From Mikania micrantha (Eukaryota; Streptophyta; Magnoliopsida; Asterales; Asteraceae), in contig CM018686.1 of the NCBI GenBank assembly GCA_009363875.1, positions 2,666,001 through 2,730,000 of the forward strand: a stretch of 64,000 nucleotides of DNA. Direction: 5' to 3'. The number at the start of each line of letters is the position of its first letter. Position 1 is the first letter of the stretch. Both the position numbers and the translations under genes were made by a program. A model generated the notes under the pieces. The model saw nothing but the letters and a program-made list of their open reading frames with translations, was not told the DNA's origin and made no database searches. This document shows positions 33,201 to 46,489 of this stretch, piece after piece.

Positions 33201-35340
33201 CATCCTGATAAAACTAAACTGAGAACAACCAAGATATAAATTATTGGGAGCATGAGTGGTTTGAGTAAGGAGATGAGGTGGAAGTGGATGTGGATGTAAA
33301 TATTTAAATTTTGAAATAAAATAAGTCCAAGTCAACAACTACATTTGATGCGAAAACTATTTGTGATTTTTATGATTTTAACTGGGCTATTACCACGTGT
33401 ATTATATATAATGAATGAAAAAAATATAATAAATAATCATTATTGAAAATTTAGACAATATAAGAATATTCTTTAATATAAAACATGATTCTAATTTCAT
33501 ATAATTTAATATTTGAAGTAATTAAATAATTATATTATTTAGAGTAAGTTACACTTTTGGTCATTTATGTTTCAAAATGACAAAATCAATCTTTTAAATT
33601 TTCAAATATTGGAAACTCAGTCCCTTCTTCGTTAGCTCCGTTAAATACTATTTTTTTTTTCTGAGTTTGTTTCTTTAAACATTTTGTTTTAAAATGCAAT
33701 TTTTAAAATTTGTATATTTTAAAATAATTTGAGTTTTTAATTTTAAAAATGTATGAAAAGTATATTTAACATTAAATATTATTATTTAATTGGAGGTGTT
33801 TTTAGTTGGAAAGAGAAGCAGGAAATCAAACATGAGGCGTTTTATGAACACGTCATGTGTGTATAGAAACTTTGATTTATTGGAACAAATAGATAGATTT
33901 GTTATCAACTAATTTTGATATGGCTTAAACCTGCCATGAAATTCCAAAACACATTCATTCCATAAAAATGAATTTGTCAGATAAATCTTTAAGTGTGTTT
34001 AAATTCCCATTATACTATTGATATTTTTTTTTATATATGGTTACAAAGTGAGTTACATACATTAACTATATTTGCATAATACTACCTCCTAGTATTGGTA
34101 ATTAGGGGCGTTAATTTTCGACATGACCTGAGAACACGACACGAACTTAATCTGGATTTTTTGGATTAGGTTTTTGCTAAATTGATTCATTTCCATTTCA
34201 GGTCAAACCTGCTAACCCGATTATATAAATGGGTCAGGTTAAAACGATAAAAATGTTAAAGATGAAATGGATTATGAACAATATTGAAAATAACATATTT
34301 CTATTGAATAATACTTTTATTTTATTTTGAAAACCAATGTATTTTACACAATATGATGTATATGGGTTATTGCTTTTTGATTATATAATATATTTTAATT
34401 ACAATTTATGATTTTAGACTTGATATGAAAAGTAAATGTAGATTTCAGGTCAAATGTTCAGGTTTGGGTCAACCCATAAAAATTCAAGTCGGGTTCGTGT
34501 TGGTTTGTCTGACCTGATTGTCGAGTTCAGGTTGATGTAAATTTTTTGGGTCGATGTAAATTATTCAGGTCGGTTGAACCCACAAACTGCCATCCCGACC
34601 CATTCAGCACTATGGTTGGTAATTACAACTTGATCTAATAATCCATCACAAACTTAGGGTGAGAAACGACCTCTAGCATCAAATGGAAGAACATGAATCT
34701 TTGATTCGTAGGCGGCTTTGTGAATATGTATGCAATCTGATCACCTATTGAGATAAGTTGTACATGAAGTTTTCCTTGTGCAACTTTTTCACAAACAAAT
34801 TGAAAAATTTATTTCAACATGCTTTGTTCAAGCATGAAATACTAGAATGTAGATTGCATCAAGGTTGTCTCACCAGAAAGAGGGAGTGGTTTCCGTTTGT
34901 ACCCCAAATTCTTGAAGGCTTCTCGCCACGTTAACTATGCAACTGTGTTAGTTAGATTTTTTATTTTGACTCAATAGATGACCAATAAATGATCTCTTGT
35001 TTCGTGTGCTTCAGTAGATAAGGTTGGAGTAACCGAACTTGTTACTTGATTAATGTTTTCAAAACAGTTTTGAACATAACTGGTTTGGTTAATAGCCAGT
35101 TTTCAAGCTCAAAAACCAAAATCGATATAAAAACCAAAATCGGTTAATTGAGCTGATTGACTGCCAAATAAATGATTTTTTTCACTTAGATGGACGTGTT
35201 ATACAGGTTGAAAAATAGTTCAAAAATACGTTTGGTCTTTTGAAACTAGAAACCGGTCCTAAACCAGATTTTTACCAAAAACATAAAACAAATTCAACAT
35301 GCATGTCCGTATCGGTTCATTTAATGGACAGAAACCCACT
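33201..35340. repeat. Segmental duplication block r, copy 1
   Basis: Shares stretches with 53250-54390, for example 33256-33370 with 53266-53370, 33908-34103 with 53386-53580 and 34616-34960 with 53572-53900. Copy 1 has about 0.5 kb extra near 33375-33900 and a 512-bp insertion at 34104-34615. No coding content. Confidence 0.75.
34104..34615. mobile_element. Non-autonomous DNA-transposon-like insertion with TTGGTAATT duplication
   Basis: 512 bp flanked by TTGGTAATT (34095-34103 and 34616-34624). The paralogous site at 53572-53580 has this word once with no insert, an empty site. Begins AGGGGCG and is rich in GGGTC/GACCC words. The 8-9 bp duplication fits hAT or Mutator-type elements; terminal inverted repeats are weak. 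No ORF. Confidence 0.65.
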
Positions 35341-35810
35341 TGGGCACCACCTAGGGTCTAGGGATCTGGTTTTAATTATTTAATTTGCATAATGTAAAAA
35401 GACGACTTTTGGTTATGTATGCCCAGTCAACAACTACTCTTTCTGTGTGACCCAATGGTTATAAATACATCAAAACAAAATGCTAAAGTTTTTTTGCGTA
35501 TTATTGAATAACACGCAAAATTAAATGAATAAATTTAATACATAAATTTACATGCAGTTAAGTTTAAACATAACTAAAAACTTGTAGCATGATGGTTACC
35601 CATTTAATTTCTTATAAAAGATTTTTGTTTCAAATCTAGGCTAAGACATATTTGTTAGGTCAAGGTCAAGGGGTTTATCTAATTGTAAGGTTCCTTGTGA
35701 GGCGAGCTCGAGTATACACTCAAATCTGAGGAGACGGTTAAAATATCGTATTGTTAATAAAGTAAAGTTTAAACATTACAATATAATACACACTAACTTA
35801 TTATATAACT
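35341..35810. repeat. Segmental duplication part p, copy 2
   Basis: From about 35385, closely similar to 14720-15130 (AAAAGACGACTTTTGGTTA, CCAATGGTTATAAATACATC). Its q partner is now at 52380, displaced by the 36260-52348 insertion. Confidence 0.75.
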
Positions 35811-36259
35811 AGGTTAATATCTCGTGTGTTACACAAACTGTATAAAAAATATTATATAGTAACTAATAAAAATTTAGTACTTGAAAACGATTTTTGAGAT
35901 AAAAATATGATTAAATTTATGTTATTTTTTAACATTTTAATTTTAAAATTGTATTAAAAACTATTTTTTTATATACAAATCGTATTGTTTAAAATTCTAA
36001 ATTTTGTTTTTTTAGAAAAATTGTTTTCATATAATTTTTATTTTCAAAATCAATTTTTAATATAAATATTTGATTTATAATTTATTAAAAAATTATTATT
36101 AGTATAAAAATGTATAATTAAAACCATTAGTTATTGTATTTAATTTAATTATTTAATTTAAAAGGGGATATATAAGCAACTAATATGAGAGAGAAGTAGA
36201 TAACATTGTTATAATGTGACATGTGTCAAAAATGGTTTAAGAATTTGACAAGTTTCATT
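35811..36259. other. AT-rich spacer
   Basis: No gene. It ends in the TSD TCATT (36255-36259) of the next element. Confidence 0.5.
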
Positions 36260-39207
36260 TGTGAAGACCGGCATCCGAGCAACCAAAAGTTGGAAATCAA
36301 AGAGTGTACACAATCACAGTGTAAGACCTAGTGTTACGAGAGTGAAGAAAACAATAATAAATGACAAAAAAAAAAACACACGGGTTTTCCTAAAACAGTT
36401 AGGAAAATCCACTTAATCACATGAACATGAAGCATAAGAAAAGAAAAACAACCTGTGAGGGAAAACAATGAGCAAAACCTGAATTGATAACATTTGGAGT
36501 ATCGATCCAACGGGATATTGACATGGGTCATGATCCATGCAAATATGTGGTTAGATTTAAATACCCTAAATAATATCTTTACAGTATCAAACAATGTCAA
36601 AAGTTAAATGCAACGCGACGTTTGCATGAATGACGATTCATGCAAATGTGAGCGTGAGTCTTTAACGTTGATATAAAACAATAATAATTTTAATAAAATC
36701 TCACCAAAACAACTTAATAAACAATCAAAATTTTAAAACACACAACAATTCGTACGAATGGACTCTCATTCGTACGAACCAGTATAATTTGGTGAAGCTT
36801 TATAGTCATAGTTTGTTCGCACAAATGGGACCATTCGTACGAACGGCTAATTCGTGCGACAACATAGCTATAAAAGCAACACTTCCGTTTTTCAAACCCA
36901 TTTTTCGCCCAACTCTCTCAAGCAAAACCCTGTTTCGCCCATCACAATTTTCGGCCATTCTCACACGAAATCGGACCATTTCACGGTCCAAATCGTGTTT
37001 ATTTCAACCCCAACACTTCCATTTCAAGATTTCAACCCTTTTCATCTCATTTTGGTCAAATACGAGCTCCACAGTAAGTATTAGCACCAATCCGTTGCAC
37101 CAAAACGTTTTACCATCAATTTCAATCATAAAAACACCAAAAACAATCACTGATTCCAAAAATGGCGTTCTTGGTAAATCTGCAGGCGAATGAGCCATAC
37201 GAAGGGCTCATTCGTGCGAAGAGAAGCCTCGTTCATGAAGAAGAGTCACACAAACGAGGTGCCAAACGAATGAGAAACCACACGAACGAAATGGGTTCGT
37301 TTGCATGGTATAATCACACGAATGAATACCCATTCGCACGAATGGATGACTAGAAGGAGGGTATATGTTCGCATCATTCCATTTGTGTGAATGAGGGCCA
37401 TTTGCACGAACCGCCCGTTCGCGCCAAGAACAGCCCAAAACGGCTAAGTGTTGAAAGTCTTATCTTACACCATTTGTAATGATAGAACCAGACCTTAGAC
37501 CGAATTTTAAATCTAATCAAGATAAAACGAAATAACAATACATTTTCCAATTTCACATCAAAACACTAAACACAAAACCGTTCGACACCTAACTAACTAA
37601 TATTTAACACATGATTCAAACCGAGGGAACATATGGAGTGAGTGCATCGACGACCCATAACCTAAGGTGAGTTCATAAACCCCTTGTTTTTCAATTTTAT
37701 GGCTTCCAAATCATTTGGGGCTGAGAACATGAAACCTCGTATTCGAATGATCAACGAATAAGAGTTATTTGCAAATGATTTCAATAAAAGGATCAACTCT
37801 CAACCTTTTATTCGAATGTTATACGAATAAGAGTCTTTTCAACTATTTTTACTTATCGTTCATCGCTCCATTTAATTTTTCATCTAACAACAACAACAAA
37901 CCAGTTTCGTGGGTTCAAACCACAAATCATGGAGGAGTTGTCCGTTGACCACAACAGTTCGAGGCTTTGTGCCCAACCAAGAGGTGAACGGACGCAGGCC
38001 ATGAAATTGTGTAGTGCACAATCGAGAACTATCATTTTCATTTTCATGAGAATCCCCCATCAAACAAACAACATTTTTGCATGGTATCTGTCTAGGGTAA
38101 TTCACTAGGACATGTGTCCACACAACATCACATCGAGAATTCGCTGAAGAATTCTCGAACAACTCACATCAGAGGTAACATAGATGGTACCATAGGTTTA
38201 ACAAACGTCCAACGTTGAGGCTGGTACGTTACACACATACATACATGAAACAACAACTCAGGTTAGTTCCACGGGAACTAATCACACAATCATATTAGTT
38301 AGAGGTTGGTAAATGATCACATGGGTGATATTACGGACAGACCACACCAACAGTAAAGGATTTTTCAAACAAAACAATTGTTCAAGACCTGGTCTTGAAC
38401 GAGTTTCAAACGAGTACACAGTAAAAAATGTTTTACTACAAGAAAGAAGCGTCATTCAAGTGATTTCCAAACTAACAAAACCTATCTCCTATATCAGGAG
38501 ACAGAGCATACGCTTCTTTCTCAAAATTTCATAGGTAGAGTGGAGATACATAAGTGACAAGGTCTGATTTCCGTTAAGGACATCCTTGTGGATCACCGAA
38601 GGGGTGGTGGGTCGGCGGCCGAGCCTTGGCTCAACGTATGCCCTATATATAAACTATCTTTGATGATTTGGGATGGTGTCAGTAATGATGTTTAGGCTAA
38701 CGCACTTGTGTAGCTCATTCGTGTTTTCAAAGCCATTCACACACCATTTTCAAAACCGTTGTGAATTGAAAGATTTTCACTAAACCTTTTACAAAACCTA
38801 ACATTTTCAAAACTAATGTGACTCACCAACCTAGTGTTGACAAATTTTACATGTTCTCATGTGATGAACATGTGAAAGCAAGATGACTTTTAGAGAGACA
38901 AAGGTAGGATCCCCTAGAGGAACCTACAACTCCTGCATAGATACCTCACGGCCATGCCAGATACAAGATTCAAGACTTGCACATGTGCAAGCAACCTTTG
39001 TGGGACATCTGGTCCTCATTCCAGATGTCCAATTCAAGTTGTAATAGAATTAAATTATAAAACAATTTTAATTTAATTTTATTCATTTAATGCATTTAGT
39101 ATTTCTCATATTATCATGCGCAATGTAACAATCTGATCACTCCGATTACAATCACGCCTCGGGACTATTCCGCCCGATGGGTCTCCAATCCGGCCCGAGG
39201 TGTGACA
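36260..39207 (+). repeat. 5' LTR of the outer pol-less Gypsy element
   Basis: 2948 bp. Contains the perfect hairpins at 36621-36646 and 36749-36778, a TATA-like CTATAAAAG near 36868, several TTCGTACGAA/TTCGTGCGAA words (36750-37430) and the CCCTATATATAA core at 38641. Confidence 0.85.
36621..36778. promoter_or_regulatory. Perfect inverted repeats H1 and H2 in the Gypsy LTR
   Basis: H1: arms TTTGCATGAAT and ATTCATGCAAA (11 bp, perfect) around GACG at 36621-36646. H2: arms TTCGTACGAATG and CATTCGTACGAA (12 bp, perfect) around GACTCT at 36749-36778. Both lie upstream of the likely TATA at about 36868. Function unknown. Confidence 0.65.
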
Positions 39208-39418
39208 AATTGGTATGCGAGCCACGATTATAGAGAATTAGGTCATATACTTAAATGGTTTGGCCAATACTATAACCTAGGGACCTCACATAGAGAAAAT
39301 TAGGACAACAACAATTGCATATATTACTTGTGTTCAATCACAGGTACTAATTCTTTCCACTTCGGGAGTAATCAGAATGCCTCCAAAGGAACAGACACGC
39401 ATCAACCCAGAGACTGCA

Positions 39419-41702
39419 TGTGACAATCCATCTAAATCCATATTGGCTATATACGTGTATGAGTATGTATGTGTGTATTCACCATGAACTCAAAAACTTT
39501 TCATGAAAGGTGTATTTATGACTCAAAACAAATTAATTATGTTGTATAACAAACTGAATCGGGAAATGTGGCTAGATTGGTTATACAATATGACATTCAT
39601 ATCAGGATGATTGTCTTTTATCACGATTGTACGGAAAACTGAATCAGCCAATGTGGCTAGATTGGCTGTACAATGTTCATATCAAATCAGACTAAAACCG
39701 GTGAATCATAATATACACATTCATTGATACGTATATGCCAAAAATATCAAAACACATTATATCATTGGGTAGTAAACATGACTTGGACTTTAACTTGTAC
39801 CTATTATCAAGGAGTATCTAGAGCCATGATAATTTAAGGGCACGTGTTATACAAAACATATCATATCATATCAGTTCATGACTTGTAGTTACTCAGGAAT
39901 CTGATGTTAGTAGATCTCAAAGAAACATCCATCACCTAATGCTTGTTCAAATAGCTGACCAACCGATTTCATGTCTCGAATCATAACTCGAAAATAAATA
40001 TAAAGAGTGTAAGCGAAATCACGAAACGATACTCCGATTTCAAGATACATTGAGTTGAATATAGCGTTAAAAAAGAGATCAGCTATTTTTAGCTCACTTC
40101 AGGTTATGAAATTTTAACCATTGGAAAGGTTTCGAAAAATCGTGAACGTAGCAGAAAACCGCACGTAAAACACAGTTCGTATGCTCAAGTTATCGCGAAA
40201 ACAAGAAACTAGTCAGATCGCATTCGAACACGACACGTCACGAGACACATGGCAAAACCGAATTGGTCGAGTGCCACGTGTCAATCTCAGAGGTGAGTCA
40301 GCATCCACGTGTCAACAGGACAAGCCACGTGGCGCCACGTGTCAACACATGGCATACATGCAACATACTGCTTCCAGGCGCTACGCCTAGAACCAAATGT
40401 TAGGGCTAGGCTATGCGCCATAGACTAGGAGTAACGCCCCGAACCAAACGCTGGGACAAGGCGGTACGCCCCAGACCCAGAATTCGCCTATAAATACCAC
40501 GCCACCAGATTTCGACTCTCGTTACGAAAATCGACCTTCCAACCCTCAAATCCCGACCCTACACCTCCAAATACCCACATTTAACCCCTCCAATCATCTA
40601 GTGTTCAACACGAGGGGTTGCCAAACTTCTGTGAGGTAAAGATCTCGTTTCGTATCATTTCAATTCGTTATAATACTTGTTTTAGATCTTATTATTATTA
40701 TTATTATTATATAATAGGATTATGTTTAATTGTTTGTATTTAATCAAAAACATGTCGAGATTCTGTCCGACTAGTATTTGGGAAACAAACAATTATAAGT
40801 AGAGATTCTGCCCAATTGTTTTCAGGAAACTTAAGAATTATAAGTCGAGGTTCTGCCCGACTTAAAACCTGAAAAACCTCACTTTTATAAGCAGAAACTC
40901 TGTCCAAAACAAGTATACGAAACCTCAGCCCTATAAGCCGTTGTAATACCCAATTGTCTAAAACTATTGGCTTTGCAAATACTTATATTTCTATTATTAT
41001 TATTATTATTTGTATGTTTTAAAATATAAATAATATATTTAATAGAAAAGCAATCCTAATGGGTTCAGACTAGAATCGGACTACCATTTATATTGAAATG
41101 CTAGTTGGAGCAGGACGGTTATCATATTATTATTAATCTGTGACTCTTCAAACTCCCCTTTTTAACGTTTTAGTTTCTAAAACTTGGGGATTCATTACCA
41201 AACCCATTTCAAAATGCATGATATGTCTAAGTATCTATTAGTATTTAAGCATGTGATATCTGTTGCATGAGGTGTTCGGGGTATTTTGGTGGTGCATGTT
41301 TAGTGAATTTATATTCAGGTTGTTGACTGCTGTTGGTTGAGATTACATGTTCAGTTTATGGTGAATTCATATCGGCCTATCTGTATTCAGTAAGTTATCT
41401 CATTGTAATGTGACTCTGAACTACTTGTGATTACTTGAACTATCATGTGAACTGTATGGAACTCAACAGCACATCCTTTCCAAAACCAAAACCTTTTCAG
41501 GAAACCACATGTGTATATCATTACGTTTTACAGAGACGTTCAAGATCCAAAAATTCAGGTATGATATCTAGACCATTTGTGTTCGGAACCAGTCGTCAAA
41601 GCAAGTCGCACCCACCCCTGCCGATGTCCTATAAACCACTTCCGCAACGCGCCAAAAGCTCTGACGAGCATCCACGGGCGAACGAGGGGGTGGGATGTGA
41701 CA
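39419..41702 (+). repeat. 5' LTR of the inner Gypsy element
   Basis: TGTGACAATCC...GGGATGTGACA. Contains the twin hairpins at 39542-39588 and 39626-39674, a stem-loop array at 40754-40864, clustered CCACGTGTC/CCACGTGGC words at 40270-40345 and (TTA)n. Confidence 0.88.
39542..39674. promoter_or_regulatory. Twin hairpins with a shared 30-nt loop
   Basis: First: arms TTGTATAAC / GTTATACAA (39542-39550, 39580-39588). Second: arms ATTGTACGG / CTGTACAAT (39626-39634, 39666-39674, one G-U). The loops are nearly the same (AACTGAATC...AATGTGGCTAGATTG). The 3' LTR repeats both at 45033-45079 and 45117-45165, where the second stem is perfect. Confidence 0.65.
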
Positions 41703-41893
41703 GGGTGGTATCAGAGCCAATGGTTGTATAGAATTAAGGTAGACTTAGAAACCTAGACTATAGCCTTAGGCTCATAGCTCACATAGACTTATGTGAGGAC
41801 GTGATTTCAATTGTCCTAGTAATTGTTACTTGTTCTAACAAATCATGACTATTTTGTTATCTTCATTTCATTAAATTATTCCTTTGTTTAGCA

Positions 41894-42499
41894 ATGGCAA
41901 GGGATTTCCAGTCCAACATTCCTTTTGAAAACCTGATGCCTCCCCAAGAAGCAAATCTCGAAATTGATTATTCCAACATACCATCGATGCCTCTAGACTA
42001 TCATATCTCGGTGCCTCCAAACCCATATCAAGTCCTGTCTAAAGAAGAGATACACACTATAAATTATCAGCCAGGCCTGTGCATTCCATATGGGACTTTA
42101 CCGGCACCTAATAGTCCCAAACCCGAACTAAGAGAGAACAAGGTAAGAAGAATAGCCGGTGAAAGAATCGATGCAGCACTTCCTTTTTTTCTATGGTATG
42201 CTAAGAATCATCTTTTCCCAGAGGATGAAGTTGGGAGCAATTCAGTGGCACCACAAAAGGCTCAAAGTTCTGAATCCTTCACATCCCCTGATATGAGCCA
42301 CTTAGTTCCATGAAAAGACTCTAGCCAGGGGAAAGGTAGCAGGAAGCAATTCAAAAGAAGACTTTGCTATGCTTGTAGAAGGCTTGGTCATCTGGCCAAG
42401 AATTGTCTCCAGACCAGGGTGTGTAATGTATGTCTTAACATAGGGCATCAAGCGAGGCAATGTCCTATCAGGAGGCAGCAAGATGGAAATCCTCAGTAA
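41894..42499 (+). pseudogene. Accessory ORF with double CCHC knuckle, one in-frame TGA
   Basis: The ATG at 41894 opens a Pro-rich N-terminal part (to 42310), then TGA at 42311-42313, then the same frame to the TAA at 42497 with two adjacent knuckles CYACRRLGHLAKNC and CNVCLNIGHQARQC. 201 codons if read through. It lies between the PBS and the main gag, the same position as the acidic ORF of the Tekay element, but shares no obvious sequence with it. Nucleic-acid binding is likely; the role is unknown. Confidence 0.6.
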
Positions 42500-42908
42500 C
42501 TGGTTGGTGAAATTGTTTAGTTTCTTAGTTGTAATCTAGAAATACTATGGATATGTATCTGAAAAAGGGAAATTTTGTTGTACACACCCGTAGTTATTTC
42601 TGAAAACAGGATATTTTGTTGTATATACTCGTGTATCTATAAAAATAGTACTTAGAAAAAATGTTATTTTAATCCTACGTGTGTACTCATATATATTAAA
42701 ATAATTTCATACTAACTGGATATCCAAATCACCTCCTCATATCAGTTGTATCCACTCAGAAATTAGATTATGGTATGATGTAGAATCATATCATCGTAAC
42801 ATCAGCATAGCAATCGTGTCTAGTATGGTGACTGTATCAATTGAGAATTCAAATTATATGAGTATTTTAATCATCTCAACTCTAATGGTAAGGTACTTGT
42901 GAAACATA

Positions 42909-44062
42909 ATGCCACCAAAACAAAGGAAGACAACCAAGTGGGCCCAAACTAGTCTAACGGGGGGAGCCAACCCTAACAGTAATAGTAGGACAAATCTAAG
43001 CGAGGCTGATGTCATAAGGATCATTCGCACTCAACTCACAAACATACTCCCTGAACCCTTAAATCCATTTCACTCGAGCGTGCCAATCAATGGAGGAACT
43101 GCAGGGCCCGGTACAAGAGTTATCAATCTGAACCCTCTAGCTAAAGGATGCACGTACAAGTACTTTGGCTCTTGTAATCCTTCTATGTTCTCTGGCCATG
43201 AAGGAGCCTCAGGTCTTCTAAAATGGATCGAGAGAACGAAAATAGTTTTCAAGATTAGTCAATCTCTAGATGAATACAAGGTTTTGTATGCCTCAAGTTC
43301 CTTAAATGATCAAGCATTAACCTGTTGGAATATGCAAGTTAAAACCCTAGGAGAAGCCACTGACTACATGTCTTGGGACGAATTCAAAACCTTGATTATA
43401 GCACAATATTGTCCTACTAATGAAATCCAGAAGCTGCAAGAAGAATTCTTGAATCATTTCATTATTGGGACCAACCATCAAGGTTATACGAATCGATTTT
43501 ACGAGCTTGTATGCTTACTCCCACAGAGGAAGCTCTAGTAGGAAAATATATAAAAGGTATAGTTCCTCAAATCAGAGCACATGTCATTACTGCTGAACCT
43601 GAAACTCTCAAGCGAGCTATCACTTTAGCATCTAAGCTCACTGATGAAGCTAATCTAAGTAGGAGAATTGGCAAGCAGGATAATTCAAATACTCCAATTG
43701 GTAACATTAATAACTCTACTCAAAAGTGTAAGCATTGTGGTGCTAACCAAAAATCAGTTTCACTAGAAAACAACGTTAACACTCTCGTAGTAAGAAATGA
43801 TGAAATCATAAATCAGGATAAACAGGGCTACAAAGGACGATGGCCAAAGTGTAATTAATGTTCTTTCCATCATACTCGACTATGTCCTGAATGTGAAATA
43901 TGTGGACAAGTCGGTCATTACACTCAGTATTGTCATGAACCAACTTAGCAAATCATGTTAGTTCCACAAAGACCTCGAGCTGGTAGAACATGTTTCAGGT
44001 GTAATAGCCCAGATCATTATCTCAGAAACTGCCCTCTCAACGATCAAGACAATGAAACCTGA
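42909..44062 (+). pseudogene. Gypsy gag, frameshifted, no pol
   Basis: The ATG at 42909 begins a gag related to that of the Tekay element (PSMFSGHEGASGLLKWIER; DEFKTLIIAQYCPTNEIQKL). A frameshift lies near 43510, then VGKYIKGIVPQIRAHV continues; TAA at 43856 and TAG at 43946 interrupt the zinc-knuckle tail (CEICGQVGHYTQYC, CFRCNSPDHYLRNC). It ends at the TGA at 44060. No protease/RT sequence occurs between here and the 3' LTR at 44910, so the element could move only with enzymes from elsewhere. Confidence 0.78.
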
Positions 44063-44909
44063 GCATGAACTAGTATTCTACCCAGCAAAATGAGAATTAT
44101 GGATTCTCCTAAATCTGTAAATTAGGGTAGTTGTAATGTTGGATGAAGAAGCAACAACTTGTTCTATAGGAATAAATTGTTTCTTTTGTTTTATCCAACT
44201 CAGTTCAAATCATATCAAGTATTAGAGTGTAGGAAGTGGTAAAATGGTAAGTATGATAAGTTGAGAAATTTGTAAGTGTGGTGTGAAACTCTCATGTCTC
44301 AATCTTGTGCATCATGTCACTCTTAAATCATACTTTAACATCTCACATTGGTTGGTAAAGAGGCCAAAGCCTTATTTATGAGGCGGATGAAAACCTTCCT
44401 TTACCGTGACTCATTTTAAATCCGTAAGAGTGGTGGCGCCGCATATTCAGTGCACCTTAACCTTTTGAGGTGTTGACAGATATGCGGGCATGCGCTCAAA
44501 AGCGGACAATATCATGATACAACTCTTAGCGCTCTGAAACTAGTATCAATCTCAGTATATAGTAAGAAGCATATCATGTCTGAACTCAGTTATCATATCA
44601 AATCTAAGTACATGGCAAGGAACATATACCTTCGCTGGTGCATAATCAGCTAATATGTTCAACCTTAAACTATATCTTAACCTAGTCAACATATTAGGTA
44701 GTATGAAACACGATGAGCGGTTGGGAATTTCCTTACGTACACCCTGTATAAAAGCTAAGTTCACTACAATAAGAAAGTGTCGATGTATGAATAGGAAAGG
44801 AGGACATGTATGGTATAGTATGTTGTGGCGTCAAATCATGTCTCAGTTAGATGGAACAGTATCCCTAAACTAGGAATTTCGGGACAAAATTCTTCTAACA
44901 GGGGAAGAC
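44063..44909 (+). other. Non-coding 3' region of the inner Gypsy element
   Basis: No recognisable domain. It ends with TTTCGGGACAAAATTC and a GGGGAAG purine tract before the 3' LTR. Confidence 0.6.
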
Positions 44910-46455
44910 TGTGACAATCTTTCTAAATCCATTTTGGCTATATACGTGTATGACTATGTATGTGTGTATTCACCATGAACTCAAAAACTTTTCTTGAAAG
45001 GTGTATTTCTGACTCAAAACAAATTAATTATGTTGTATAACAAACTGAATCGGGCAATGTGGCTAGATTGGTTATACAATATGACATTCATATCATGATG
45101 ACTGTCTTTTATCACGATTGTACAGAAAACTGAATCGGGCAATGTGGCTAGATTGGCTGTACAATGTGATTACTTGTCTTTACAAAAACAATGTTCATAT
45201 CATATCATACTAAAACCGGTGAATCATAATATACACATTCATTGATACATATATACCAGAAGGATCAAAACATATCATATCATTGGGTAGTAAACATGAC
45301 TTGGACTTTGACTTGTACCTATTATCAAGGAGTATCTAGAGCCTTGATAATTTAAGGGCACGTGTTATACAAAACATATCATATCATATCAGTTCATGAC
45401 TTGTAATTACTCAGGAATCTAATGTTAGTAAATCGAAAAGAAACATCCATCACCTAATGCTTGTTCAAATAGCTGACCAACCGATTTCATTTCTGGAATC
45501 ATAACTCGAAAATAAAGATAAAGAGTGTAAGTGAATTCATGAAACGATACACCGATTTCAAGATACACTAAGTTGAATATAGCGTTAGATAAGAGATCAC
45601 ATATTTTGAGCTCTCTTCAGGTTATGAAATTATAACCAATGGAAAGGTCTCGGAAAATGGTGAACGTGGCCGAAAACCGCCGGTAAAACGGAGTTCGTAT
45701 GCTCAAGTTATCGCGAAAACAAGAAACCAGTCATATCGTATTCGAACACGACACGTCACGAGACACGTGGCAAAACCCCATTGGTCGAGTGCCACGTGTC
45801 AACCTCAGAGTTGAGTCAGCATCCACGTGTCACCAGGACATGCCACGTGGCGCCACATGGCGCCACGTGTCAACACGTGGCACACATGCAACATAAGGCG
45901 CTACGCCCCGAACCAAACGCTGGGGCTAGGCTATGCGCCCCAGACCTTGAATTCGCCTATAAATACCAGGCCACCAGATTTCAACTCTCGTTACGAAAAT
46001 CGACCTTCCAACCCTCAAATCCCGACCCTACACCTCCAAATACCCACATTTAACGCCTCCAATCATCTAGTGTTCAACACGAGGGGTTGCCAAACTTCTA
46101 TGAGGTAAAGATCTTTTCGTATCATTCCAATTCGTTATAATACTTGTTTTAGATCTTATTATTATTATTATTATATTATAGGATTACGTTTAATTGTTTG
46201 TATTTAATCAAAAACATGTCGAGATTCTGTCCGACTAGTATTTGGGAAACAAACAATTATAAGTAGAGATTCTGCCCAATTGTTTTCAGGAAACTTAAGA
46301 ATTATAAGTCAAGGTTCTACCCGACTTAAAACCTGAAAAACCTCACTTTTATAAGCAGAAACTCTGTCCAAAACAAGTATACGAAACCTCAGCCCTATAA
46401 GCCGTTGCAATGCCCAATTGTCTATAACTATTGGCATTGCAAATACTTATATTTC

Positions 46456-46489
<34 letters not shown>

